Notes: generated by a model not told the origin, from the letters alone. A DNA stretch of 64,000 bases from Baylisascaris procyonis (GCA_037389465.1 JAZARR010000200.1:2487501-2551500); one strand, 5' to 3'; positions 11,101 through 24,900 are shown, counted from the stretch's first letter. A program made the numbers and translations.

Positions 11101-14100
11101 GTCTGTTGTGGGGAGCTTCGTTTTGTCTTAGCGAGCGCCGAAGGGGCGAGTCTGTTGTGCACAGCTGTGTCTTCTGTCTTCGCTAGCGCCGAAGATGCGT
11201 TTCTGTTGTGTGTGTATTTGAAATGTACAAATATTTGTGTGTGTATTTGTGTGTAATGTGCGAATCTGTTGTGCGTGTGGATCTGAAATGTACAAATAAA
11301 ACAACTCATCACGGGCGCCATTTGTTGGCTCACGATGACTCTATTTTCATCCTGTTTTTTTGCAGCTAACTCGGTGAGACATGTGGAAAAGTGTAATACG
11401 TGGACAAATCTAACACGCGCTAGTCGAATAAAACAGAATAACTAAACGGAGTCAAAACCTTATTTATTCATGCATAAATAAAGCTAATTCCTTTCTAAAA
11501 TCGTTCTTTTATGTCTTATCACCCAATCCACTGAATGGAACCAAAGAAAAACAATACTGAACTATCGCAAATGCATTAAGCTGCCGAACAATTGTAAAGT
11601 TAATGGTTGGCATACATTATCCGTTAAATCGGTATGCATCCATTTAATTCAACCACTTTTTTAAACTTAGTGAATAGAACAACCAAAAATTTTTCTTGCC
11701 GCTGCTAAGTTGGTAGCATCGCTGTGCGGTAATTTCGATGTCTCGAGTTCGGATTCGCCAATGGGCAAACGTTTTCATCCTCTTCATCAATCATTTTCAG
11801 TAGCATATACTACACATTCCCTATATTGACGTTAGGTAGTATTTCACACCTACACAATGACATCAGGTACTCCAATTAACCCCAACGTATAATTCGTACA
11901 TTGATGAAAACCGTGAGAAATGCTCACCGTCTGTTTAGGATCGAGCATCGCACGCACGAAATCACAACTCTCCACTGTGCACGAGCGAACCGTTTCGGTA
12001 CGACCCTCTCTGTATAGCCGCGTCATGGCAGCTTCATAGGTTAATGAGAATCTGCCTTGATTCTGCAATCACCTCCATGTATAATCTCGACCTAGTGCTG
12101 CCCGATAACGCCAAAATAATAAAGTGCATTAACAATAAAAAATAAAGAGGGAGATCAGCAGCGAGTAGAATTCTTAAAAGCAAAATACAACTACCTGAAC
12201 CTTTCAGAAACAAGTAATGTAGAGGAGTAGAGGACAGAGTCTGCAAACAGGTGGGAAATGGAAAAGCAAACAGGCTTGTGAACGCTGAATGCTTGTACAG
12301 TGGACAAAATCACCAAGTAGTTAGGTCCCAAAAGAATGCATCAGTGGTTTCTCCAACCAGCCCCATTTTCATCAGTAAATAAAAAGTAATCATCGCTCTA
12401 CATAATACTCCTGCTCAGATTATACTGTGTAAGGTTTATTATATAATTTGGAATAAAACCCTTGGAGTTATCCGGAAAACTCAAAACCTCCAGGGTTTTA
12501 TTCCAGTTTATATGGTATTAACCACTCTCCTCTTATCTCTTCGTTGTCTTCTGTAGCTTATACATATTAAACATTCATCGCCTCATGAAACAATGCATCA
12601 GCACATCCTCACCCTGCCCCTAATTATTTGAAAGAAACCTTAGCCTGGGCAAAAAGAAACCGTACGTGAACTCGGCACAATTGCAAAGAACGATAGCACC
12701 CCGGTTGCGAGCTGCGAACGAAGTTGACCTCGTGCCCCACATTACGTACGCACCACTACCGTACTCTGCACTCTGCAAGAGGATCTAACACCCATCATAA
12801 AACTCGAAAACCTGTAATAGAAACATGTAAGTCTTCCTATCATTCAACTCAGATTATCAAATAGTGCCCCCTTCCAAAATTTCAGCTTAATTGAAAAAGG
12901 GGAAGTATACTTGCTGGATGGGCCATCATTCTCTGCAATCGGTAGTACGTCAAAGATGGCCCATCCAGCAACTGCACTCCCTCTCTTCCAATTAAGCTGA
13001 AATACTGCGAGATATCCTTTGACATTCTAAGTTGAATGATGGGAAAAAATTGCATGTTTCTATTACAAATTTTCGATTTTCTGTAACGGGTGTTAGTATT
13101 CGCTTGGAGAGAACGCAGAGTACAGTAGTGGTGCGTACGCAATGTGGGGCACCAGCTCAGCTCCGTTCGTGGTTCGCAGCCAGGGTGGCATCGTTCCCTG
13201 TAGTAGTGCCCATGAAATTAAACCATACCCGGAAATACGTTAATTGCAACGTCATCTGAAGAAAAGCATCCGGTGATACACGAAGATTTTTGATCAATCC
13301 TTTACCATATTCAGTCCACACTAAGAGTGCCATTTCGACATCTTCAATCAGCGCGGTCGCCGTCGACAGACTATTGTGAACTGCCGCCTATAATCAAGAA
13401 CAAAAATAAAATTCAATACAACAGTAAATTTTTCAATGAAGGAGTGGAAAGAAGGAAGGGAACGGGGAGTGGGGGGAGGGATCTGAAATACTTTTTACTT
13501 TGTATAAAAAAACCGTCCATATTGGTTGAGTAAACACTTGGATTGCTTATCGAAACGTGAACCTCATAAATCAAACTTCCTTTTCACAATATTCATGAAT
13601 AATTAACAAAAACCATCAAAACAAGCATATCTCATGAATACAACAACTTTTTATTAGCTTTTATTTCTCAGCTAAAACTTCGTAATTCGCTGCATCAAAA
13701 ACCATTACGCCCATAACTTTAATAAAAATATATTTCCTCTTCTGCTAATAACGGCCTTGTTACCAGCCATATCCTAATTTCATCCGAATTAACAGGTGTT
13801 CAGGTGTTTCATGGCATCATCGGCCATTGAAAAAGGGATGGATAGTGTGGATATCGACGAGGAGGGGAATCGGAATCAAAACGATGGGAATGGAGAAGGA
13901 AAAACCATACAAATATTGGGAATGATAAAAGCAAAAAAGAAAGAACACTCTTGACCGTCCAAAATTCAGCCACCGTTAGAAGAAATGAGAACTTCAAAAT
14001 ACAGAGTTTTTAGCTGCACCTCTATCTCCTTTTTCTTTCTTTTGGTTCTTCCAAGTCAACAAAACTAATCCTCCATGGTATTAATGCCGGAAGGACAAAA

Positions 14101-17100
14101 GGATGTGAAGGAAGTGGGGGAGAGAGACTAACTGAATTGAATAAAGCTACACAGCCACCTAACCACCTCAAAGCTCACCTGAACTTCGTCACCAAGATTC
14201 CAGCGCAACCTTTCCGGTCTTGAAGGTTGCACAGGTGTACCAAGCGTATTTCCTTTATCGTCGTATCCTTGCTGGCACAAATCCGTTATAAGACAATACT
14301 CCATAAAATGCGCCATTATCGCAGCATCACCCCTATAAAACTCCAATTTTTAATACACTCAAATATCACAGCCACAAATTGGACTCTATTGTATTCTTTG
14401 TCTTATTAAATTATACTTGTTCTTACTATTTAAATTATGGTTCCATTTGCATTGGCTGTGTTCAAAGCGTATCTTATTCTTTTGTAGCCTCATCATATCG
14501 AAAGCATTAAACAATAAATAAACCTCCACTTTACGATCAACAATTTTTTCGGCGAAAAAACAAAGAAAAGAAAACAGAAACAACCATAAAATATTCAAAA
14601 ACTGCCTACAGGAAACACTGTACTTGCGTATGGGCCTTGAACTTCCTATTCTAGAGATATGTTTGTTTACAATAGTATAGGCCTGGATCTGTATATAAAT
14701 GGTTCAATACTGGGGTCAAAGCATTTTTGAAGACGACTGTAGAACAAATAACTCTCAGTATTATAAATAACAATCATATTATTATAAATTATAATCTTAA
14801 CGGCTACAATCACATTTTATTATTATAAAAACAAATCGCTTTATGTATAGTTGCTTTTATTATTCAGCATTTAGGCGCATATGTAGGAATTTATCTTTCT
14901 GGAAGAAAACTAATCGACGAATAGCAGAAGACACGAAAACAGTCAAAATATCAAAAATTGTGTTGAAAAAAATTTTTCAACTTTCTTTTCATCGAAGAAT
15001 TCACCAATAGTTCAACAAAAAAAAAAAACAAAAATTCTTGAGATTTCATCCTTTCATTTATGCCCCTACCCATTGACAATATCAATGCGCCTAGGTGTTT
15101 TACGCCGTTCTCCCGCCCCCCCCCCCCCCACACTTTGAAAACAAACAAGGAAATATTTATAAGCATAATACCATGAATGTTCGGCATTGATACCCAATCT
15201 TCCATTTTTGTAAACGATGAAATTGAACGACTTGTCGAACCAACGATCCTTTGCCTTACCGTGTAGCAGACTGCATGCCCAACTGTCCAATTTTGAAGGC
15301 TCATTCTGCAACAAGTACCACAATTAAAATCACAGCTTTTTTAAAGCTTACCTACCTACTTTCATTGATTAAGCACCAATCTACAGAATAAATAATGATG
15401 GGGAAGAGGTAGTGCAATGGGAGGTAAGGCGATTAGAGTGGTAAAAACTGGTGACGAACGACGACGATGGAGCCGTCAATAGTGCAGAAAGGTTCATAAA
15501 TACGGAAATAGCTAGAAAAAAATCAAGGATATGTTGCAAATTAAACAATGGGTACGAACAAAATGGTGACAATTAGCAAAGCGCATTTACTAAAATCATT
15601 CCAGAAAACCTCTAATATCGGGGAAAAATTCTGAAAAATTGAGAGTAACACCTCCCTTCCCCCATTTTTATATTTTTTATGAGGTATTGCATGACTACAT
15701 TTTCATTGCCACTTCACTTTTATTTATTCTTAAACAATATTTTCTACCATGTTTTTATGCTGCAATTTTTTTGAAGCAATCCTTACCCAACTGGTCTTAA
15801 AAAAGAGATGCCGATCCGTAGGCGGATTAAAATAGTGTATTTAAAAAATGGTCAAAGACAAAGTAAAAAAACGAATAACCATAGGATTAATGAACCCAAC
15901 CGGATCATAGTCGAATTCTTCCTGATCTAAGACGACAACAAAAGCGGAACGTTCAATAGCATGCAAGGAAGTTTTGTTGACCCCAGCCGAGAAATACTTC
16001 TTCCGTGCTAATGCCCATGCGGTTCGTTCTCCGGCTGTCAATGCGGCTAATTCCTCTTCACCAGGAGCTGGTGCCAAAGCGCTATCAAGAATCGATTGGA
16101 ATGCCACTTGCAATTCGCATGGCTCATAAAGCCTGAAAAAATTAGAAATTAAAGTTTACTTTGAATTAGAACCTTTGGAAATTTGCTGAGGCGACCGTTA
16201 CTCTTCAAAAAAAAAACCTCTTTTATATTTTTCAAAAATGATTGCGATGAATCAATTATTTTCTTATTCTGCTTCGAATCATTACTTAGATTTTAAAAAT
16301 CTTTGTTTTCAATGAATCGAGTTTTTATATCGTGTTTCATCGCTAATTTTGAAATAGCGGCTGGCTTTTTTAATTCCACTGAGGCTTCCTTCGGATTTCA
16401 TATATTACAGTATTTTACCAAGAAAACCCCTTCACTTCAAAAATATAATAAGAAAAATTTTTTAAGTCATACCGAATAATGAAATCCTAATGAGTAAAAA
16501 CAAAAAAAAAAAAACAGTGATGATAACCTCTTGCCCGTATGGATGGGTAATTTAAACCAACATCCTTTGCATAATACCGCCACATGTTTTGAATCATCCC
16601 AATGAAAGAATCGATCGGACTCTTCACCCGGAACACGACAACTATTAAAGAGTCGTTCGTATTGCATCGTACAGAACGGTACCTTTGTTCGTGGTGAGAT
16701 TGCAAACTGTAAATGAAAATAATTTGCTCACAATTATAGCACTCTAAAATCGCAGGTAAAACTTCAATGGCAACTTAGAAGCTCAATTCACTAATTTAAA
16801 TTCCTTTCCTTAATGATAGTACGTGGAAAAATATGAAATAAGAAATCATATATCACACAAGAAAACTACCGTTAATAACAGTCTCCTTTTAAATACAGCC
16901 TCACCCTCTTCCTAGAAGTAATCTTATTGACTCGGGGCTAGCATTTTGACGTATTCAGTATTACTGATAGACAAGGCTCACCGTCTTATCTACATTTATC
17001 ACTTTCTCCAACAACTAAACAACTTAATTAAAGTACAATTAGACTTCTGAACGGTAAATATAAACACATTGATTTAATTTTTTCGGTGATAAAACGACGA

Positions 17101-19053
17101 TCACAACTTCATCCCTAACTTGCAGTTGCAGCTTTTAATCATTCCACTATTCTCAAATCATCTACTAAAAGCACTCTATCAATAGCATCAACAAAAATGA
17201 GCTAATAAAAAAGAGTACCAAGTCTTATAAGAAACATTTAATACTGCAGTCATCTACTGCTTCTTCATTTTAAGCTCATGCCCTAAGGGCTAGTCCAGCT
17301 TCAGTGAGGTCGTACCTCTCTCATAAGTTTGGCGACTTTCGTTAAATGCAAATATGTAAATATAAATATAGTGCTGATTCATCGATCAGCATCGGTCAGC
17401 CCAACCTTCGCCCCCTTCCCTTTTCCCGTTCCCCAATTTCCGAATCAATCAGAGCAGCACCTCAAGCAGTATTTCTAAAATGATCTAAGTTTCATTTCTA
17501 TTTCACTCTAATTTTTAACTACAGTTGGCATACATATCTTTATGCATTACCAAAGAAGGAGATCATATACTAAGATAACAAATGCAGCAATGTAACATTT
17601 CTTGAAGGTGATAGAATCATCGATCAATTTTCAAAATCAAAAATCACTTCTGAACGATCGCTTATTAAAGAGTATGGATTTGGAGTAATAAATCGATGAA
17701 TAAATTCGTTAATTATACCTTTCAACTTTATCCTCTCTCATTTCTTACAACATTTCAAGGATTTCTACTAACTTCGATATGATCTAAATTAAATAGCTCA
17801 TTATATTATATAAACAATAAAAAAGATGTATATAATTAAGTAAACAATAAAAAATGAATAGCATAATATATATGTAAGTAAATAAAAAATTCCACACTTT
17901 CTATAGCATACTAAATAAATAAATAAGCAATTATTAAATGTATACCAACCGGTTTCACTTGTTGCCTCTCGACCATACGTCTGAAGGTAAGTGCCGCATA
18001 GGTGATATTAGCTGCTCGAGCTGATTGTGAACTAGTTGGATGCTCACGTAGTGTATCGAATCCATAATAATTACTATTAATCATAATTGGTGATCGTTGT
18101 CGTAGATAGACAAACTCTTCCCACCAATCGGTGATGTAATTGATCGAGAGTATCCATTTAATTACTAAATATCGTTGCAAACGACGACCGATCCCTTTAC
18201 TAAACTTGTCTGTTAACGCCACTAATTCGTTGTACTCTTCATCGTTGCATATTGGTCGCATTGATCGTAAATGCTGCAAATCATCGCTAAGGGTATTACA
18301 ATTACTTAGAAAAATGGAGGTGGCAAGGGGGTGGAGAAAGGAGAGGAGAAGATATGAGGTCGAAAAGGAAATAAATTAAAGTAACACGATCAACTACGGA
18401 TCTATAAACGAAAATGAAAGGGAAAGAGGCAAAGTTGGGTGACTGGGGGGAGAGGGGAGGGCATAAAGCCTTGAACGAAAGCAGCATTAAGTTAGACCCA
18501 GACGAGAATCAATCATATAAAGACCGAACGAAAGGTAACTAAAATCAAAGCGCTCAGTAAATCGTATACTGACTTTACTTAAAAATTTCCACTTAGAAAA
18601 AGAATAATTTGCAAACATTGTGAGAAAGAACTTAAGTAGAAAATTATAATGCAAACTTTTAATTGGTAAATTTAAAACTTTGCAAAAAAAGCAAAAAAAA
18701 AACAAAAAACAAAACAAACCCTCTGAAGAGTCTCTTCCAAGCTGGGCAAAGGTAGATGCGGTAAAGCTCCTTGAAATGAGTGAAGCATCGGATCACTCTT
18801 CGATATAAAATGGAGTGCCATCTGAAATTACAAATTTTAACAATCTAAAATTTGACGTAAATGGTCTATTTCCCAATCAGATTAAAGCTAGTATCCAAAA
18901 AAAAAAGTTATGAAAACAACTTACATAAAAAATTTCAATAGGAAACAATCTGACAAATGAAATCTGCAATGGAACATAAGAATAAGCTATTATTCATTGT
19001 TCCGAGTCGATTAAATAAACGAATAAATAAGTATAAAAATATAGATATACAAA

Positions 19054-19104
<51 letters not shown>

Positions 19105-21968
19105 ATATAGAATCGCTGTTCAAAAGTAGCCATTTCAATTCGGCCTAAAGATTCAAAAAAAATGAAAAATCCAACAATATACCAGCCATAATTTCGTCGC
19201 AGTGGAGATTTTCTTCGAATGTGGGCTTTCGTACATCCATCCTTTGTATGAAAGAAATGCTTTCAATGTTAACCTGAGCGTTTGAATCGCAACAAACCAA
19301 ATGAGTGCACCACATACCAATATTGATAAAATTTGCGATATAATACCATCGCTGAAAATGAAAATATGCAAATAATTAATAAAAAATAATTAGTCAATAA
19401 ATAAATAAATAAGAAAATAACTAATAAACAAAAAAATGATTATTTAAAATGCGCTATAAATATGGCTAACTGAAATTAAATGATTACATAAATTAAATAA
19501 AAAACTGCCAAAAAACCAACATGAGCAAGTTGTTTGTATAAAAAACGCTCACCACCTCGCCCCTCCCCCCCTCCCCGCCGTATTAGTAAATTAATAAGTA
19601 AATTCAAAACAAGTTGAAGTTTGGCACATAGGTAGTCTATGCATTATTTCTACTTCAATCAAATTAATTAATAATAAGGTGGTAAATAAATGAATGAATT
19701 TATAAATATCGAACGAAAATCTCCTTAAATTTTGTGGTTCTTTTGTGGAAAAAAAAAATTCGCTAGAAATTCTCTCTAGAAATCAGACGAATAATAAACA
19801 AAATTACCATAAGCGACAGGAAGTGATAAACGCTTCACTCAAAGAACGATCAAAATGCGTACTTTTGCACTTTGCGATTTATTGTCGACGTTAATAAACA
19901 ACACACATTTTAAACAACAAAATTTAAAATCATTTCCAACTGCTTCTTTAAATATGACGTTTTTTAAAAAATAAAAACATTTCAATCAAGACTATCACAC
20001 CAACATAAAAGAAATTCAATGAGCTGTACCTTATATACCTATAAAGGATCACTACCCTTATAAGCCATTCACTTTGGTTGGGCAGGGGGGGGGGAGGAAC
20101 GGGAGGGGTATAGGAGAAACAATCCTCTCCCTTTAAATTCCCATCAAAAAGCATAACGTTCCGCAAAAAAAAAGACAAAAAAAACAAAAAACAGAGTGCG
20201 AAATGTGGGCATCTTATGAAAAACAAAAAAAAAAAACAATCAAAACATCAAATTCAGGATTGAAAAAAAATTTCTTCCTCCAACTAACCGTAATTATATT
20301 TGTGGGCGAACAGTGAATGCGGCGACAAGACTAATTGTTTAAAAAATAAAAAAATAAAAAAATTAAATTAAATTAAAATTAAATTAAAATTAAATACCCG
20401 AATAAGAAGCCGAAAATATAATGCTCGACGAATGGAACAATACCAAATGAGAGATCGCGATGGAAGACAGAAAATATCGTCAATGAGATAATCACCGAAC
20501 AAAATGAATATGTATTCGCCGGAAATATTCCCGTCAAAAAATCATTCTATAAATAAATTATCACTTTAAAATTGAGTAATAAATCAACAGTTATCTAATT
20601 TTGAGCATCAATGATCATAAAAACTCGCTTTATTGCTTCTAAAAAAAAAAAAAAAAATCATAAGACACATCTGAAAAGATAACACTTGAGTAAATAGGAT
20701 TGTGAAAGAGACTTGACTCCCATATCAGGCAACTCCAAGACAGATTAAAACTTTTGAAAGTTCAATGGAAAGAAATAGGGTCGGAGTTTGGCAATTTTGA
20801 TCAAAAAATAAAAGAAATTAAAGTTTTTTATTAAATAATTTATAAAACTTATAAATTCTTTAAATTTTAATCACATTCGTTTCACTTATTTTTACTGCTT
20901 TCGATTTACTGTATCTAATTTCCAAGTGCAAATAACTGGAAAAATGTGCTGCAGGGAATTGCATATGACGCATTACTTTTAAAGCGTTGTAGCCCTTAGA
21001 TCAACCGGTTTCATAAATTACTGACAAAATTAAAAAACTTATGCGGTAACAGTGAAGTTGTACTTTAATCGAACTGGCCATTGAAATAGCTGCTTTTTTT
21101 CTATTCGACCGATTGCAAAAATGGTTTTTTAACGAAATTTTAGTACTGTTAAATATCGATAACCTTTTTGCACTTATGAAGTAACTTCAAAGTCGGTGTA
21201 GGAGGTTAATTCGGATGCAGATTATACACAATAGATTTGGCGGATCTGCCTTCTACGAGCACCAAATTGAAATTGTCGATAGTACGTCTAGATAGACATA
21301 TTCACGACGCAGACAGACACACAGACATACACATGCACAGAAGTGTTGAAAATATGTGAGAATTAATCACTCATTCATGACAATATGCTATTTTTATCTT
21401 AATAATCTTCATTGATAAAATATTGTTTGTATTGTGTTCTAATATTATATATGTGAGACGTCAACAAGATGGAACATCGTCACTGTGTGTGTAAAAAATC
21501 AACGATCAAAGAATAAAGTCTCTTCGTGGCGATCACCCACTAGAAAGTGTAAAACTTGTTTGTCGAATAAATCGTCGAATATATTCCCACAATATTTAAA
21601 GAAAAAACAAGTCGCAACTGCGGAATAGCAAAAAACCTCGTACCAAAACTATCCGCATAAACCTACTGCTGTTAAAACCGATGAGGCATTGGATAAGAAG
21701 GGGGGAGGGAGAGGGAAAAGGAGAGAAGGAGGGAAAGCAGGAAAAGGTGGAAGGGGGAAGGAGGAAGAAAGGGAGGGGAAATGGATAGATGAAACTTGAT
21801 AATATAGAATTAAATAAGTAAATCTACCTTGAAACGTGCAAGACGTCGTTTGTATGCTCTCGAGAATGCATGCCATATATCACGTAGTAATTCTTGATCG
21901 TATGATACCGATACACCATCGTGTGTTAGAGTGAAAGAAAGTGCAGCGACACTATGTGCTTCAGCCAT
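8118..21968 (-). CDS. CPT1: Carnitine O-palmitoyltransferase 1, complete 14-exon gene
   Basis: Transfers long-chain acyl groups from CoA to carnitine on the mitochondrial outer membrane, the gate to fatty-acid oxidation. Exons (minus strand): 21968-21828, 20546-20398, 19351-19183, 18821-18720, 18273-17950, 16706-16528, 16132-15901, 15305-15172, 14332-14179, 13387-13229, 12062-11928, 9981-9878, 9267-9000, 8231-8118. All phases agree and total 2364 nt = 787 aa plus stop, close to the usual ~773. The N-terminus [15 protein letters not shown] matches the malonyl-CoA-sensing start of animal CPT1. Two membrane segments lie near residues 58-76 and 100-120. [30 protein letters not shown], catalytic His475 in [32 protein letters not shown] (686-691) and [16 protein letters not shown] are all present. 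The last exon gives [16 protein letters not shown], aligning without gap to the family C-terminus. Two donors (after exons 5 and 7) are CCG|GTTGG, weak but phase-consistent. Exon 12 can start at 9981 or, through a duplicated acceptor, 10005. Confidence 0.95.
8352..8509 (-). other. Unassigned exon-like open block in the last CPT1 intron
   Basis: Between CPT1 exons 13 and 14, same strand, a block preceded by CTGCCTAG reads [20 protein letters not shown] and on through [14 protein letters not shown] and [13 protein letters not shown], ending at a possible GTGAGG donor (8355) or TGA (8354-8352). Codon choice is varied and GC higher than the intron around it. Its acceptor phase does not join CPT1 exons 13 (ends phase 0) and 14 (starts phase 0), so it is not a simple cassette. 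Not recognised as any family. Confidence 0.3.
9970..10017. repeat. 24-bp tandem duplication over the CPT1 exon 12 splice acceptor
   Basis: Two identical 24-bp copies (9970-9993 and 9994-10017). On the minus strand each carries AATTTCAG followed by CGAGAAGAACG. The duplicated unit is a multiple of three, so using the upstream acceptor (exon start 10005) adds REERNKFQ in frame relative to the downstream one (exon start 9981). Confidence 0.9.
10060..11430. repeat. GC-rich cluster of short hairpin repeats with ~165-bp direct-repeat tails, in a CPT1 intron
   Basis: Roughly 20 diverged copies, spaced about 55-65 bp, of a motif centred on GCGCCGAAGGCGC (5-bp stem, GAA loop) usually followed by a pyrimidine/GT-rich stretch such as CTGTTATGATG. 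The array is split: copies at about 10060-10210 are followed by an A/T-rich tail (10211-10372, with AATAAA), then copies at about 10380-11215 are followed by a second, diverged copy of the same tail (11216-11430). The block stands out from the AT-rich intron by GC content. A 283-codon plus-strand frame and Ala/Lys/Thr-rich minus-strand frames through it follow from low stop density and the repeat, not from a recognised gene. Confidence 0.85.
12688..13196. repeat. Large imperfect inverted repeat (foldback), ~240-bp arms
   Basis: Left arm 12688-12927 and right arm 12955-13196 are reverse complements with scattered mismatches and small gaps; the spacer is only 27 bp. Matching anchors include TTGCTGGATGGGCCATC against its complement, CATGTTTCTATTACA, GTTGAATGAT, the TGTGGGGCA region and CGTTCGTGGTTCGCAGC. 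It sits in the intron after CPT1 exon 10, starting about 32 nt from the donor. Could be a foldback transposon/MITE or two head-to-head copies of one. No terminal duplication was identified. Confidence 0.88.
19051..19106. repeat. (AAAT)n microsatellite
   Basis: About 14 uninterrupted AAAT units in the CPT1 intron between exons 3 and 4. Confidence 0.95.
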
Positions 21969-24900
21969 ATATATTTATCTATAATTGAATTTAAAATACA
22001 ATAATTAAATTTAAAATAGACAAAGAAAATAAAATATATTCGAGAAATAAAGCAAAAAAAACATTTTTCATAAAATTCCTTAACAAAAAGTGATGTCTCA
22101 AAAATTGGTGATAGCGATCGCAAATAAGTTTCGGTATGAAGTAAAAAATTTTTTCTAAGCAGTCTTTTTTCTAGAAGACAAAACTCTAAAAGATGGACTT
22201 TTTCGAGGCTATAAAAGGGTATATTAAAAATAAGCTCTTCTTCCTATTAGTTATTAAAAATATGCGTTCCCTTTTATATTTTTGAGATATCCTCTTAAAT
22301 TATAAAGCTGCATTAGACGAAAAAATAAACGAAGTGTTATAAACTATAAATAGGCGACAATGACGATTCCACGAGATGGACAGGTATTGCAGTAAACGAG
22401 TATCGAGGAGTTAATTAGCAATGAAATGGTACTTTAATGTTAAAAGGTGGCCTAAGTGCAGAATTAAGTTAAAAACATAAATTGACGGTTATTGAAGGCA
22501 TAACTATCGCAGATCCATTGACTGCTCATTGAAAAATTTAAAAAGAGACCACACACAAAAACAAAAATCTAACAAGGTGAATGATAAAACTATTATAGAA
22601 TCGCATATAAAAGCTATCCGTGAATGTTCAGGTGCTGCTGGGATAAAATAAACGATGCATATTTGTCAGTGAATATGATGCCAATACTCTTGAGTAGAAA
22701 AGGTGAGGAGTTTCTATTAGGGTATAGCACCGAAGAGGTAACCCAAAATGACCGAATATTGCTTGTGCTGCCCCATGCGATACCTGAGGCCTACGCAATT
22801 CTGGCCTTGGCCCCTTTGGATATCTCTGGTTCTACGCGTGTTTGGGGACCGCAGCGGTCCTCCGTAAACTAGTTCTTTTCTCTCGCTTATGCTCTTGCAT
22901 CTCGGCATCGACAGATGCTTATCGGCCCCTATCCCCTGCCTACCTACACTTGGTCCCCTCTATGCTGCCGATGTCAGTCACAGCAGTTTGGAAAGCAAAC
23001 GTTGGAAAAAGTTTAGCGTCATCTTATTACTTAGGGTTACTACAGAAAAAAAGAACAATAAGAACCCGAAGTTAATGTGCTTCTTTTATAGATCTGCCTA
23101 ATCGTAAAGAAAAATGCAAAATAAGGAAATAGAGAGACAAAGATATAAAGATTACAACACGGTTCATCAAGAGCAGGTCAACAACACTGATTGTTGCAAT
23201 GCCGATGCATTGGCATACAATTGTCTATCAACTATTCGTCCTTGTAAGATGGCGATACTCTTTTCAGTGAAAATCGAGTGGCTATATTTTATACGGGGAA
23301 GATGCCATTTCTTTTTCAAATTTTTCGCTATTAAAAAAAAATTGTCCAAATTTTGAAATTAAATTAAACAAAAAAAAGAGATAAAATTAGGTCGCCTCTC
23401 TTTATGACCCGAAATGATTTATTCATCCCAACAAGACGTGATGACTTGAGTGAATAACTCAGCCTCTGATCGATGATCACAGCAGTGCCTAGAACGGCCA
23501 CGCACACCAAGACACCGGGCATAGAATAGTGAGAGGATCGATAAGCTCAATAGGGATTAAATGCTGGAATTCCATGAATCAAAGACCTCTCTCGATAGCT
23601 TGGTAAAACATGATAAACCATCCTTAGTTATGAATACTTACCTTTTACCGAAGACCTCCTTCCGAAATAGTGAAAAAAGAAGACCACAACACTTTGCTTC
23701 GGCACATACAGGAAACCCCATATTACTGCATTTCCAAGAGAACAGGTCAACACAAACAGAAATTAAACAACTCAGAATTTTTATTTCATTGAAAAATTTT
23801 CATAAATATCTAGATGTCATGCAAAAGTGCATTAAATCGATGTTGTGTCTGTGTGTAGGCATGTGTATGCCTGTTTGTCTGTTCTATAATTTCAAGAGGG
23901 AAACCGCAGAAGCTCAATTTATGAAATTTGACGAATTATAATATACATCAAACAATTTTTTGATTAATAATCTTTGTAAGCGACTAAAGTCATATGAAGA
24001 TGGAAAAAAAATGCAAATATTTTCCATCGTTTGGTTAAAAAAAAATAGACGAATTTTTTACGGAAAATTAATATCGACGATTGAATCGATTCAAATATTA
24101 GAGCATTATTCTGTGTATTTTATTTTATTTTTTATATTTTTTTCTGTTGGAGACATATGAAAGTGATCACTCAGGTGGACAAATAGTAAAAGCACATTTC
24201 ATTCCAATATCATTGGTTTACTTCTCTACTTATTATTTTCCTCATCAACGTTGTTGAGAGGGGGAAGAAGGGGTGAACGGGATGGGGGAATACGTGAATC
24301 CTGATTTGGCAGGAAAGGGGGTAGAATAGAAGGAGAGGGGAGGGGGGGGGGGAAGGACTTTCGACCATTCGACGTAACACCTTCAAGCATCCTGACTTCA
24401 TATTTAACTTACAATCAATAGCTTTTTGGTACAATATTATAGGCAAGAGAGGTTAGCTCACACATAAAATTGCAACTATTCGATAACGCAAATCGCAAGA
24501 AATTCTGCAATGAGGAGCCGGCATCCCCTATCGAGTCGCATACATCCTTCTCGTCTATACGCCTTCATTAATTTTTCTCTCTCTTTCTCTCTCTCTCTCT
24601 CTCTACGTCTCTCTCATTCAGCTTTGTTTACTTAGCTGTTTACTTCGTTTTAGAGCCGTAGACAATCGAAACAAGCAGCAGATGAATGACAGGAGTATCT
24701 GGTCGTCGAATATACAACATCCATTAAGTAATGTTGGGGTGGGGGGGGAAAGGAGTACGAAGGGGAGAAGGGTGGAAAGTGGGGAGGAAGGGTGGAGAAA
24801 ATAGATAAACAGCTCTTTTTTGGCTTGCAAGGAAGGGATAAAACCAATTTAATTAACTTCGTTGTAAATATTTGCTTTCTTCCGCATATTAAAAAAAATG

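Noticed and set aside
10335..11186. 283-codon plus-strand ORF rich in Arg
   Set aside because: It runs through the GC-rich hairpin repeats, where stops are rare. The peptide repeats only mirror the DNA repeats, and it lies antisense inside a CPT1 intron.
11696..11768. tRNA-like 73-nt segment with A-box- and B-box-like motifs
   Set aside because: The D-arm and part of the acceptor pair, but the anticodon stem does not pair in standard spacing and the T-loop is off consensus. At most a pseudo-tRNA or SINE-head relic.
22624..23075. Overlapping ORFs in a GC-richer block of the divergent spacer
   Set aside because: Open on both strands without a recognisable family, splice context or consistent codon signal; left unassigned.
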